DNA of 18,038 nucleotides from Veillonellaceae bacterium UBA5809 (lineage in GTDB: Bacteria; Bacillota; Negativicutes; Veillonellales; Dialisteraceae). This document shows positions 7,225 through 14,755 of this stretch, in pieces. The notes beneath the pieces were generated by a model. That model did no database searches. It was not told the origin of the DNA and worked only from the letters and a program-made list of their open reading frames with translations. Made by a program: the position numbers and the translations under genes. The stretch is from assembly GCA_002417965.1 (NCBI GenBank), contig DIDD01000010.1, forward strand, positions 1 through 18,038, given 5' to 3'. Position 1 is the stretch's first letter; each line of letters begins with the position of its first letter.

Positions 7225-8076
7225 ATGACCTTACGAAACATCACGCAGATAATCACGGGACAGCCTGCTGTTGACGGTGCCGGTGTCCGTCTCCGCCGTG
7301 TATTGGGCCCTGATAACGTATATGATTTTGATCCGTTTCTCATGCTTGATTCTTTTGACTCCGAAGATCCCTCTGATTATCTGGCCGGTTTCCCTATGCA
7401 CCCTCACCGCGGGATTGAAACCATCACTTATTTACTGGAAGGGGCCATAACTCATGAAGACAGTCTGGGAAACCGGGGTACTATCCGCGGCGGAGAGTGT
7501 CAGTGGATGACTGCGGGAAGCGGAATCCTTCATCAGGAAATGCCCCTTGAGAGTCCCCGCATGCTGGGGATTCAGCTATGGCTGAATCTTCCCTCCAGCG
7601 AAAAAATGACAGATCCTTCCTATCTTTCCATCACCCAGAAACAGATAGTGACCGCACAGACCGCGTCCGGTCCTGTAAAAGTACTGTCCGGATTCTTCCG
7701 CGGTATTCATGGCATGATCCCTCCCCATATCCGTGCTTCCCTTTATGACATAACTTTGAATCCCGGTCGCCGTCTTTCCCTCAGCACCCGGGAGACAGAC
7801 ACTGTTTTCCTATTTACACTGACCGGGAACTGCCTCACCGCGGATCATGTCATTCCCGAAAAATCCGCAGTCCTTTTCGGATCCGGGAGCCAAATACAAC
7901 TGCAGGCGCCTTCCGGGCACCAGACTCGTATTCTATACGCCTCTGCCCCGCCGCTGAATGAGCCCATTGCCTGGGGCGGGCCCATTGTAATGAACACCAG
8001 TGATGAAATCCGCTCTGCTTTTCAGGAACTTCGCACTGGACAATTTATCCGTCACAGCGCACACATCATACAATAA
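7225..8076 (+). CDS. Pirin family protein
   Basis: The 283-residue protein is a bicupin of the pirin family, the usual length. The metal site is intact: H59 and H61 in FPMHPHRGIET, H103 and E105 in GILHQEMP, matching the His-His-His-Glu iron ligands of pirin N-terminal cupins. The segment ITHEDSLGNRGTIRGGECQWMTAG is the standard pirin core, and a second cupin-like half follows from about residue 160 (SGFFRGIHGMIPP). Some bacterial pirins have quercetinase activity or bind metabolic enzymes; the role here is not evident. The ATG is preceded by AAAGGAA with about nine bases spacing. It stands alone on the plus strand, convergent with bioY and divergent from the MFS gene. Confidence 0.93.
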   Translation: MTLRNITQIITGQPAVDGAGVRLRRVLGPDNVYDFDPFLMLDSFDSEDPSDYLAGFPMHPHRGIETITYLLEGAITHEDSLGNRGTIRGGECQWMTAGSGILHQEMPLESPRMLGIQLWLNLPSSEKMTDPSYLSITQKQIVTAQTASGPVKVLSGFFRGIHGMIPPHIRASLYDITLNPGRRLSLSTRETDTVFLFTLTGNCLTADHVIPEKSAVLFGSGSQIQLQAPSGHQTRILYASAPPLNEPIAWGGPIVMNTSDEIRSAFQELRTGQFIRHSAHIIQ

Positions 8077-8120
8077 AATGGGAACATCTGCCTTTTTCCC
8101 AAAGACGGACACCCCATTTT
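8075..8120. terminator. Possible shared terminator between pirin and bioY
   Basis: AAAATGGG (8075-8082) and CCCATTTT (8113-8120) are complementary across a 30-base loop, and an inner GGGAA/TTCCC pair can form. The T-tails are short in both directions, so this is a weak candidate in the 51-bp gap between the convergent genes. Confidence 0.4.
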
Positions 8121-8127
8121 CATCTTC

Positions 8128-8652
8128 CTATATGCGTATCTGCTTCCCATAGCGGTGTACCAGGAATGCCCCCAGCAGAATTTTAGCTGTATCCCCCGGA
8201 AGGAAAGGAAACATACAGGCCCCAAGCGCAGCCCACACCCCCATGCCTGTCAATGCAATCACCCATGAAACACCGACCGCATAACACAACAGATTGCCGG
8301 CCGCCATAGCCCCGGCAACTGTCCAGAATTTTTTCCCGTACTTTTCACAGATCCACCCGATCAGAGCTGATACGGCAATCCAACTCACAATAAATCCTCC
8401 GCTGGGACTGACCAGGACTGAAAATCCGGCCCGGCCCATGGAAAAAACAGGCACCCCTACCGCTCCAAGCAAAATGTATACCACCATGCTGAGTGCTCCG
8501 TATTTTTTCCCGAGGATCACTCCCGAAAGAAAGGCCGGCAGTGTCCCCAGCGTAATAGGAACCGGCTGAATAGGAATAATAATCTGCGAACACACCGCGG
8601 TAAGCGCCACAAAAAGAGCACACAGTATATTTTGATGAATCTGATTTTTCAT
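8128..8652 (-). CDS. bioY: Biotin transporter BioY (ECF S component)
   Basis: The 174-residue hydrophobic protein matches BioY, the substrate-capture S component of the energy-coupling-factor biotin transporter. It has about six membrane segments, an early QPVPITLGTLPAFLSGVILG (29-48) and the family hallmark VYILLGAVGVPVFSMGRAG (58-76) followed by SPSGGFIVSW. The late LPGDTAKILLGAF (151-163) is also characteristic. The frame is open a further 351 bases upstream, but that stretch overlaps the zinc-finger gene; the ATG at 8650-8652 has GAGGAG nine bases upstream and gives the standard length, so it is chosen. It follows the zinc-finger gene by 46 bp in one probable operon behind a BirA-like operator, consistent with biotin repression. 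The ECF energising subunits are not in the window. Confidence 0.95.
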   Translation of the reverse strand: MKNQIHQNILCALFVALTAVCSQIIIPIQPVPITLGTLPAFLSGVILGKKYGALSMVVYILLGAVGVPVFSMGRAGFSVLVSPSGGFIVSWIAVSALIGWICEKYGKKFWTVAGAMAAGNLLCYAVGVSWVIALTGMGVWAALGACMFPFLPGDTAKILLGAFLVHRYGKQIRI

Positions 8653-8698
8653 AGAAACCACTCCTCTAATATATTTATTTATTAAAACCGTCATTTCT

Positions 8699-9019
8699 TC
8701 ATCCTGTGCCGCGGGGCAGCCGGCGGAAATAAATACAGTGGTGGAGTGCGCACCGGGGATTAAAAGAATGCCCGCAGAAGGGACAGGCTCCGGATTCATA
8801 TTGCTCATACGAAAGAAGATGCCCGCACTGTCCGCACAGCACCGGATAGGGTTCCGTCCCGTCAGTCGGAACAAAAAGATGATCTTCCAGTGCATTATGG
8901 CACTGGTAGCAGGCGTAATAACGTCTGCACCGAGCACAGAGAAGCGCCGCAGTATCATTCTCCTGATGATAATGAATACAGCGTCCGCAGGCGTCCAGTC
9001 CAATTCCGAAAATATTCAT
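8699..9019 (-). CDS. CHY-type zinc-finger protein
   Basis: The 106-residue protein is dominated by Cys and His: C11-x2-C14, H16/H18, C28-x2-C31, YACYQCH (C37, C40, H41), C62-x2-C65, C79-x2-C82 and a C90/H93-H94/C95 cluster. The CIHYHQENDTAALLCxxCxxYYACYQCH layout is that of the CHY zinc-finger family (zf-CHY), which in bacteria are small soluble proteins of this size binding several zinc ions, with no established function. In eukaryotes the domain occurs in Hot13 and in RCHY1-type ubiquitin ligases. The start ATG (9017-9019) has GGAGGG upstream. It is the first gene after the BirA-like operator and precedes bioY by 46 bp, so it is probably biotin-controlled; whether it serves biotin uptake is unknown. 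Confidence 0.85.
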   Translation of the reverse strand: MNIFGIGLDACGRCIHYHQENDTAALLCARCRRYYACYQCHNALEDHLFVPTDGTEPYPVLCGQCGHLLSYEQYESGACPFCGHSFNPRCALHHCIYFRRLPRGTG

Positions 9020-9077
9020 GACCTTTTCCCTCCGCCGGTTTGAAATGTTCTTTTCATTATAAATACATTTCCTTATT

Positions 9078-9109
9078 TAGTCAACTTATATATTTGTATT
9101 AGTTTACAA
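9078..9109 (-). promoter_or_regulatory. BirA-type biotin operator
   Basis: On the minus strand TTGTAAACT (9101-9109), 14 bases and AGTTGACTA (9078-9086) form an inverted repeat with seven of nine positions matching. Half-site and spacer resemble the Firmicute BirA box (TTGTTAACC-N14/15-GGTTAACAA). It overlaps the -10 and start region of the promoter at 9093-9121, the position expected for repression by BirA with biotinyl-AMP. Confidence 0.75.
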
Positions 9110-9121
9110 TATAGATGACAA
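9093..9121 (-). promoter_or_regulatory. Promoter of the zinc-finger/bioY operon
   Basis: Minus-strand TTGTCA (9116-9121), a 17-bp spacer and TACAAA (9093-9098) give a plausible sigma-70 promoter whose -10 lies inside the BirA-like operator. Transcription would begin near 9086, about 67 bases before the zinc-finger ATG. Confidence 0.55.
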
Positions 9122-9125
9122 TAAT

Positions 9126-9314
9126 TTAGAAGGAGTCCATAAAGCCTCTGATTTTGTCATCTATTTCGTGTTTCTTTTGAATCATTTTTCTGTACTTCCT
9201 TACATCTCTGGTATACAATGACATACAGAAAAGAAATCTGTTCCATGTTTTTTCTTTTGCATCTTTAGTGCTATAGATTCTATTTTTCGATATATAGCTG
9301 TCTTTACCCCAGAA
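9126..9314 (-). pseudogene. Possible gene remnant, unrecognised
   Basis: In the 300-plus bases between the bioY promoter and the yibE promoter, one minus frame stays open for 62 codons to a TAA at 9126-9128. Its residues look protein-like and basic (for example DAKEKTWNRFLFCMSLYTRD and KYRKMIQKKHEIDDKIRGF). It has no start codon with a ribosome binding site, and an in-frame stop precedes it at 9315-9317. It may be the tail of a decayed gene, perhaps of a mobile element, or a chance frame in AT-rich DNA. Nothing else was recognised in 9130-9380. Confidence 0.3.
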
Positions 9315-9386
9315 TTAATTCACAAGTCCTGTGTCTTTCAGTAGGGTAAATATGAGAAAATATATATAAAATTATATATTTTGCTG

Positions 9387-9415
9387 TTGCCATCCCTATT
9401 TTAGTGATGTATAAT
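9387..9415 (+). promoter_or_regulatory. Promoter of the yibE/amidase/GerMN operon
   Basis: TTGCCA (9387-9392), 17 bp and TATAAT (9410-9415) form a near-consensus promoter. Transcription should start near 9422, immediately before an 8-bp inverted repeat at 9428-9448. Confidence 0.75.
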
Positions 9416-9427
9416 TCTCATCAGAAC

Positions 9428-9448
9428 CGCAAATGAATTGCATTTGCG
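9428..9448. repeat. Inverted repeat at the 5' end of the yibE transcript
   Basis: CGCAAATG (9428-9435) and CATTTGCG (9441-9448) are exact complements around five bases, placed about six bases after the predicted transcription start. It could be a 5' stabilising hairpin or a regulator site. There is no T-tract, so it is not a terminator. Confidence 0.45.
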
Positions 9449-9479
9449 ATATCATTGTTCTGAAAGAGAGATGGCGCTC

Positions 9480-10646
9480 ATGAAAATTTTATCATCGGCA
9501 CGTATAATCATGATTTCTATAGGAGCGCTTTTTCTCCTCTTATGGGGAGCGGAATCTGTCCATGCAGCCGACACAGTTTCGACTGCAGCTCCTCCGGTCG
9601 AGTATATTAACGGCACCGTATTAGATGTCAAACCCCTGGCAGAATTTGCCGGCAGGCTTCATGTACAGGCCGGCGCCCAAGGTGATATTGCTACAGTAAA
9701 ACTGACATCCGGCGCCGAAGAGGGCACAGAAGTACTCAGTCTGATCCGTCAGTCCACCATTCCAGGTGTAGCCTCCATTCATCCCAGTCCCGGAGACCGT
9801 GTCATCATGATTAAGTCCCAGATTGCAGGACATACCCAGTATGATGTGGCTGATTACCAGCGTATTAATTATGTATATGCGCTGATCGGGCTGTTTATAT
9901 TAGCCCTCCTGGCTGTGGGACGCATGACAGGACTGAAATGCATTCTTGTGATTGCTTTTGCCCTGCTGATTATTTTGAAATGGATGATTCCTGCTGTTAT
10001 AGAAAACCGGATTGCTATTATTCCCGCCACTTTTGCTGTCAGTATATCCATTGCCGTCATTACCCTTATCACTGTCAGCGGCTGGAATCCTAAAACATGG
10101 GGTGCTGTATTGGGCGCTTTCGGCGGCGTTGCCATAGCCGGACTGCTGGGTAAAATATCCATTGTACTCATGCACCTCTCCGGTCTTTATACGGACGAGA
10201 CCATGATGCTTCACGCAACGTATCTGCCAAATCTGAACTTTCAGGATATTCTGTTTGCCGGTCTTATATTGGGGGCCTTGGGCGCCGTCATGGACGTAGC
10301 TATCTCCATTGCTTCCGCACAGTATGAAATACATCAGACAAAACCGGGGCTGTCTTTTTCACATTTGTTTGCTTCAGGCCTGCACGTGGGAAAAGATATT
10401 TTAGGCACAGATTCTTATACATTAATTCTGGCTTATCTGGGAGGTTTTCTGCCTTTAATTCTGCTGTTTGCCTCCCAATCCGGTCTGACGTTGACTCAAA
10501 TTGGAAATATGGGGCTTATTGCCAGTGAGGTTGTCCGCGCTTTGGCAGGAAGCATCGGTCTGATCTGCACTATACCCGTCACTGCTGCCATAACAAGTTT
10601 CTTTCTTACTGCATTCCGCAAGCCGGCCGTTATATCGAATTCATGA
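9480..10646 (+). CDS. YibE/F family membrane protein
   Basis: The protein matches the YibE/F family, multi-pass membrane proteins of unknown function widespread in Firmicutes. A signal peptide (KILSSARIIMISIGALFLLL, cleavage after VHA) precedes an extracytoplasmic region of about 100 residues with a YINGTVLDVKP start, then about seven or eight membrane segments. The family block GALGAVMDVAISIASA followed by GKDILGT is present. The frame is open from a TTG at 9438, but that codon lies within the inverted repeat at 9428-9448. ATGs at 9471 and 9480 follow GAAAGAGAG, and 9480 (389 residues) is chosen for its spacing and clean signal peptide. It begins a three-gene plus-strand group with the amidase and GerMN lipoprotein, suggesting an envelope role; a transport function is possible but unproven. 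Confidence 0.88.
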   Translation: MKILSSARIIMISIGALFLLLWGAESVHAADTVSTAAPPVEYINGTVLDVKPLAEFAGRLHVQAGAQGDIATVKLTSGAEEGTEVLSLIRQSTIPGVASIHPSPGDRVIMIKSQIAGHTQYDVADYQRINYVYALIGLFILALLAVGRMTGLKCILVIAFALLIILKWMIPAVIENRIAIIPATFAVSISIAVITLITVSGWNPKTWGAVLGAFGGVAIAGLLGKISIVLMHLSGLYTDETMMLHATYLPNLNFQDILFAGLILGALGAVMDVAISIASAQYEIHQTKPGLSFSHLFASGLHVGKDILGTDSYTLILAYLGGFLPLILLFASQSGLTLTQIGNMGLIASEVVRALAGSIGLICTIPVTAAITSFFLTAFRKPAVISNS

Positions 10647-10706
10647 ATTCTGCCGGCGCCTCTCCTGTTTATATCTGAAATTCTTCTGCTTTTTAGGAGG
10701 TATACA

Positions 10707-11777
10707 ATGAAAAGATTTTTTCTGTTTTTGTTATTCTGCGCCATGGCTTTTCTCATGATCCCTTCCCATGCCCAGGCGGCTGCCGTTACTGATTTCCGCT
10801 GGACCACCCGCAATGACGGAAATCCCCCGTTTGTCCGCATCGTCATGGATTTAACAGACAAAGTACAGGCAGAAGCAGCCTTAGATAAAAGCGGCAAGAA
10901 TTTTGAAGTTATTCTACGGAATACTGCCATGCCCGGCCAGCCGAAGGATTATCAGATGGATCCTTCCATTATGTCACTGGTAACGACTTCCCAGCAGGGA
11001 AAAGATTTATATCTTGATGTGGCCCTTACTGAGTCTCATACCATGAAGGATATCAAGGTATTTTCTCTCCCGGCCAATATAAAAGCACATAAACCGCAGC
11101 GGCTGGTCGTTGATATTCCGCGCATTGCCCCCTCCTATAATTCTGCATCTCCGCAAAATTACGAAATCTCTCCTTCTGACGCGCGCGTGCTGAAAGGAAA
11201 AATCATCTGTATTGATCCGGGGCATGGAGGCACTGATACCGGCGCCATCGGGCAACTGAACGGTCAGCCGGTTTATGAAAAAAACATTACCCTGTCTATT
11301 GCCCTTCCCCTGAGGGATATGCTGACGGAGGCAGGCGCCACTGTTTTCATGACACGTACCACTGACCGTGATGTATATAAGCCGTATGACGGTGATAATG
11401 AAGAACTTCAGGCCCGTTCTGATGTAGGAAATAATAATCATGCCGATGCATTCCTGTCCATTCACATCGATGCCTTCAGCAATCCCAGTGTAGACGGAAC
11501 GACCGGTTATTACTATGCGAAAACAGATAAAGATCAGCTGCTGGCGCAGTCACTTCATGATGCCGTACTAAATGAAATCGACATACCGGACCGCGGTGTG
11601 CGCGCCAATGATCTTTATGTCAATGTCCATACCAACATGCCCTCTACCCTGCAGGAACTGGGATATATCAGCAATCCCGACCGGGTTGCTATGCTGACCA
11701 CGCCGGGTGTTCCCGAAAAAATTGCAAAGAGTCTGTTTGACGGTTTTGTTGCATACTTCAGCAAAGTAGATAATTAA
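10707..11777 (+). CDS. N-acetylmuramoyl-L-alanine amidase (AMIN + Amidase_3)
   Basis: The 356-residue exported enzyme should cleave the amide bond between N-acetylmuramic acid and L-alanine in peptidoglycan. A signal peptide (about 1-25, ending HAQA) is followed by an AMIN domain (about 28-138), which usually targets such enzymes to septum or envelope. An Amidase_3 domain follows (about 165-350) with all zinc and catalytic residues visible: H173 in IDPGHGGTDTGA, E191 in VYEKNITL, H253 in LSIHIDAF and catalytic E317 in LQELGYISNP. The ATG has AGGAGG with ideal spacing. It lies 60 bp after yibE and 13 bp before the GerMN gene, so co-transcription is likely. The arrangement is that of AmiC/CwlD-type amidases; a role in daughter-cell separation is inference. 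Confidence 0.95.
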   Translation: MKRFFLFLLFCAMAFLMIPSHAQAAAVTDFRWTTRNDGNPPFVRIVMDLTDKVQAEAALDKSGKNFEVILRNTAMPGQPKDYQMDPSIMSLVTTSQQGKDLYLDVALTESHTMKDIKVFSLPANIKAHKPQRLVVDIPRIAPSYNSASPQNYEISPSDARVLKGKIICIDPGHGGTDTGAIGQLNGQPVYEKNITLSIALPLRDMLTEAGATVFMTRTTDRDVYKPYDGDNEELQARSDVGNNNHADAFLSIHIDAFSNPSVDGTTGYYYAKTDKDQLLAQSLHDAVLNEIDIPDRGVRANDLYVNVHTNMPSTLQELGYISNPDRVAMLTTPGVPEKIAKSLFDGFVAYFSKVDN

Positions 11778-11790
11778 GGAGGATTCACAT

Positions 11791-12312
11791 ATGAAAAAAA
11801 TCGGTTTATGGATGCTGTCAGCGGCTCTCGTTTTCTCCATCGCAGGATGCAGTGAGAAACCGGACCAGGCACGGTCAGCAGCCCAGTCCGTATCAGTTCC
11901 CAGAGAAACAGCAGTGACAGTTTATGAGCCGGATGATCAGGCACTTCACGTGATTCCCCGTTCTGTTACAGTTACCGCCCTTCCTGAAAATCAGATGAAG
12001 GAAGCAGTAACTCAGATGATTGCCCTGGATCAGAAACAGAAATATCCTGTCCTTCCGAAAGGACTCACTGTACATTCTGTAACCGTACATGACGGAACTG
12101 CCGATGTGGACTTCTCCAAGGAATTAAAAAATATCCAGGGCGGGAGCACTTCAGAAGATCTTCTGATTGCAATGACTGCCAATACCCTGACCGGATTTCC
12201 TGATGTTAAAAAAGTACGTTTTCTGATTGACGGCCAGCCTATCAAAAGACTGACCGGCCATCATGATATGACATCAGCTTTCCCCCGGGATGAAAAAATG
12301 ATCAAAAAATAA
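11791..12312 (+). CDS. GerMN-domain lipoprotein
   Basis: The 173-residue protein starts with a lipoprotein signal (MKKIGLWMLSAALVFSIAGC, lipidated Cys at 20) and a low-complexity linker. A GerMN domain follows, about 70-160: a region with LPKGLTVHSVTVHDGTADVDFSKELKN and a late VRFLIDGQPIKRLTGH segment, the typical strand pattern. GerMN domains occur in spore germination protein GerM and in envelope lipoproteins of non-sporulating bacteria, often beside Amidase_3 enzymes, and are thought to bind or modulate cell-wall partners. The ATG has AAGGAGG and lies 13 bp after the amidase stop, so the two are almost certainly co-transcribed. The gene ends just before the strong palindromic terminator. 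Confidence 0.9.
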   Translation: MKKIGLWMLSAALVFSIAGCSEKPDQARSAAQSVSVPRETAVTVYEPDDQALHVIPRSVTVTALPENQMKEAVTQMIALDQKQKYPVLPKGLTVHSVTVHDGTADVDFSKELKNIQGGSTSEDLLIAMTANTLTGFPDVKKVRFLIDGQPIKRLTGHHDMTSAFPRDEKMIKK

Positions 12313-12315
12313 AGA

Positions 12316-12370
12316 TATAGAAAAACCAGGGGAGAAACAGAATTCTGTTTCTCCCCTGGTTTTTTCTATA
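12316..12370. terminator. Bidirectional terminator, perfect 44-bp palindrome
   Basis: Positions 12321-12364 are a perfect palindrome (22-base arms) centred on an EcoRI-like GAATTC. The outer TATAG/CTATA pair extends it to 12316-12370 with one bulged T. A-runs on the left and T-runs on the right provide T-tails in both directions. It terminates the envelope operon (+) and the second dehydrogenase gene (-), whose TAG stop (12366-12368) is part of the structure. Confidence 0.9.
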
Positions 12371-13319
12371 CTGCCGGCCAGCGCGGCACTTCTCCATTCA
12401 ACGTTTTCCAGAGCTCCTGTGCTCCCTCCAGACTCATCCGGTGCATGGCATCCTCTGTAACGGCGGCAAAATGAGGTGTGGCAATGACCTGATCCATATG
12501 CAGCAGCGGTGAATCAGTTCCCGGCGGTTCCTGATCAAAAACATCAAGCCCTGCCCCTGCAATCATGCCTTCCCGCAGAGCCCGGACCAGATCATCTTCA
12601 CAAACCAGACTGCCCCGCGATGTATTAATCAGACAGGCACTTTCCTTCATAATTGAGAATTCATGCATTCCAAATCCATGCCTCGTCTCCGGTGTCGAGG
12701 GGATACACAGCGCCACAAAGTCAGACTGCCGCAGAAGCTGGTCCCGGCTTTCCGCTTCTGCCGCAAATCCTCCTCCGTCCATCGGACGGCCTTCGGTCCA
12801 TGCCGTCACCTTCATACGGAGACCTTCCCCCGCCATCCGTCCCAGTTCACGGCCGGTATGACCCCATCCAATGACTCCGAGTGTTTTCCGGAGCAATTCG
12901 GTTCCCGGTGCAGTCCGGTATCTCACCTCATAATCTCCCCTTCGGAATGGATCCCGCGTCAGTCCATACCGTTTCGCACAGGCCAGCATCAGAAACAGCG
13001 CATGCTCAGCCACCGAAATATAATTCCCCTCCGGCAGCCGGATAACCTGAATATGATGACTTGCGGCATATTCCATATCAATGTTGTCATATCCTGTTCC
13101 ATGAACGGAGATCACACGCAGTTCAGGGGCAGCCTGCATCATGTCTGCCGTAATGGGAAATGAGCGGACAAACAGTCCTTCCGGGTTCCATGCTGCTATT
13201 TCTTCCTTATATTGCTCTTCTGACATACTTTCACTAAAACGGACATCACATCCCCGGGACTGAAGGAATGCAGGTCCTGAAGAATCCATTTTTTCCATGA
13301 CAAGAACTCTGTATCCCAT
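12366..13319 (-). CDS. D-2-hydroxyacid dehydrogenase (second copy type)
   Basis: The 317-residue protein is an NAD-dependent D-isomer-specific 2-hydroxyacid dehydrogenase. Visible are the substrate-side HGTGYDNID (73-81), the Rossmann motif GWGHTG (151-156) and the catalytic residues R235 in NTSRGS, E264 in FDQEPP and H283 in TPHFAA. The ATG (13317-13319) has AAAGGAGG. It follows the second aminotransferase by 28 bp on the same strand, so the two are probably co-transcribed and act in sequence, transamination then reduction. By eye it differs strongly from the dehydrogenase at 2180-3205 (GWGHTG versus GMGHIG and little identity outside motifs), so this is not a recent duplication. Its specificity is unknown; 3-phosphoglycerate, hydroxypyruvate and branched or aromatic 2-oxo acids are all handled within this family. 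Confidence 0.92.
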   Translation of the reverse strand: MGYRVLVMEKMDSSGPAFLQSRGCDVRFSESMSEEQYKEEIAAWNPEGLFVRSFPITADMMQAAPELRVISVHGTGYDNIDMEYAASHHIQVIRLPEGNYISVAEHALFLMLACAKRYGLTRDPFRRGDYEVRYRTAPGTELLRKTLGVIGWGHTGRELGRMAGEGLRMKVTAWTEGRPMDGGGFAAEAESRDQLLRQSDFVALCIPSTPETRHGFGMHEFSIMKESACLINTSRGSLVCEDDLVRALREGMIAGAGLDVFDQEPPGTDSPLLHMDQVIATPHFAAVTEDAMHRMSLEGAQELWKTLNGEVPRWPAV

Positions 13320-13347
13320 GCAGTATACCTCCTTTCCCGATTTTTAT

Positions 13348-14559
13348 TCATCTTTTTTTGAAAAAGCGGACCAGTCTGACCAGTCTCTCCGCCGCAGACT
13401 CCGCCTTTTTCGGATCCTGAGAAAAATTAATCCTGAAATGATGGGTAAATTGGGGACCGAACTCCGTCCCCGGGGTGACAGTGATTCCCGCCGCTTTCCG
13501 TGCAGTCTTCACAAAATCCTTTAAAGAAACCGTCAATTCCGGAAGTTCCACAAAAAAATAACTGCCCCCTTCTGTCAGACGGAAAGAAATTCCTTCCTCT
13601 GCCCCGAAAACGTCTGCCATTCGGTCACGGATCGCCTGATGCTGCTTCACTCTCTCCTTCATCCATTCTTCCGGCTCATCAAACCAGACAGAAAATACCG
13701 CCTGGTTATAACCGCCGCACCGGAGATCCATAATTGCCTGCACTTCTTCCATCCGGTCAATCAGTCCGGCTGTTCCAAACGCGGTTCCCAGTCTGTATCC
13801 GCTGAGGGATTCCGTCTTTGACGGCCCTATAATCGTGACCATCGAATCAGGGACCGTATCTTCCGCACACAGATGAAAATAAGGACGTCCGTCAAAAATC
13901 TGCCGTGAATATAACTCATCCACAATCAGCGTAACCTGATACCGGGCAGCCATATCTGCTATACTTCTTATTTCCTCATGTGAATAAATCACTCCGGTAG
14001 GATTATTCGGATTTGAAAACATGAACACTTTGACCCCGCTCTGAAAAACAGATTCAAGTGCCTTTAAATCAATTCCGGCCCTGTCCGCATACTGCATATA
14101 ATTAAGATTTACGGGAACACAGACCCCGCCGAAAAAAACAACCAGCTTCCGATAGGCAAAATAGTCCGGCTGCACAAAGCACACCCGGTCCCCGGGCATA
14201 ATGACAGATCCCGCAGCCATAAACAGAGCCCCCTGTGTCCCCGGTGCAAGAATAATCTCTCTGTCCGGATCAACAGTCACCCCCATAAAAGCAGACAGCT
14301 TTTCCGCTGCATCATCCCGGATCTGCTTACGGCCGCGGTATTCAGTATATGCCTGCGCAGCCCCCTCCAGGACTCCTTTTTTAAAAGCGCTGAAACTCCC
14401 CGGAACCGGAGGAAATGCATTCACATCTCCATGTGAAAAATCCACAGGATCTCCGGAAAGATCCAGATCACACAAAACCTCCCCATCTTCCCCCTGCCGT
14501 AATTCCTGTCCGGGTGCATTCTCTACGCCCAGAAGCTGAAACTTTTCATAAATATCCAA
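13348..14559 (-). CDS. PLP-dependent aminotransferase, class I/II (second)
   Basis: From the preferred start the protein has 403 residues and all fold-type I landmarks: LAPGTQGALF (105-113), SNPNNPTG (182-189), D214 and Y217 in LIVDELYSRQ, the Schiff-base lysine K248 in GPSKTESLSGYRLG with R256, and a late Arg in HHFRINFSQ. The GPSKTESLSGYR stretch is typical of class I/II aminotransferases acting on aromatic, alanine-like or sulfur amino acids; the substrate is not determinable. The frame reaches a TTG at 14574, but the sequence GAGGTGG lies after that codon and six bases before another TTG at 14557-14559, so the latter is the likely start; no ATG is near. The gene precedes the dehydrogenase by 28 bp. 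No clear promoter was found in the 180 bp upstream. Confidence 0.88.
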   Translation of the reverse strand: MDIYEKFQLLGVENAPGQELRQGEDGEVLCDLDLSGDPVDFSHGDVNAFPPVPGSFSAFKKGVLEGAAQAYTEYRGRKQIRDDAAEKLSAFMGVTVDPDREIILAPGTQGALFMAAGSVIMPGDRVCFVQPDYFAYRKLVVFFGGVCVPVNLNYMQYADRAGIDLKALESVFQSGVKVFMFSNPNNPTGVIYSHEEIRSIADMAARYQVTLIVDELYSRQIFDGRPYFHLCAEDTVPDSMVTIIGPSKTESLSGYRLGTAFGTAGLIDRMEEVQAIMDLRCGGYNQAVFSVWFDEPEEWMKERVKQHQAIRDRMADVFGAEEGISFRLTEGGSYFFVELPELTVSLKDFVKTARKAAGITVTPGTEFGPQFTHHFRINFSQDPKKAESAAERLVRLVRFFKKR

Positions 14560-14755
14560 TATGCGCCACCTCAAATCTTCCGGTCAATGATTTCATTGAA
14601 ATTATTTCTGATTCTTTCATTAAAGCACTGACGCGCTCTCTTTGTCTAATGCAAAAAACTGATATTCAGGCTTTTAAATTACCGATTTGGAAAATATACA
14701 TTTTCTCTCTGTATAAACCCGTTCAATAATCTGAGCTTTCCTGCATCATAGCCCG

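Noticed and set aside
8653..9003. N-terminal extension of the bioY frame up to an ATG at 9003
   Set aside because: It overlaps the zinc-finger gene in another frame and would give a non-BioY, non-hydrophobic N-terminus. The ATG at 8652 has a strong ribosome binding site and gives the normal BioY length.
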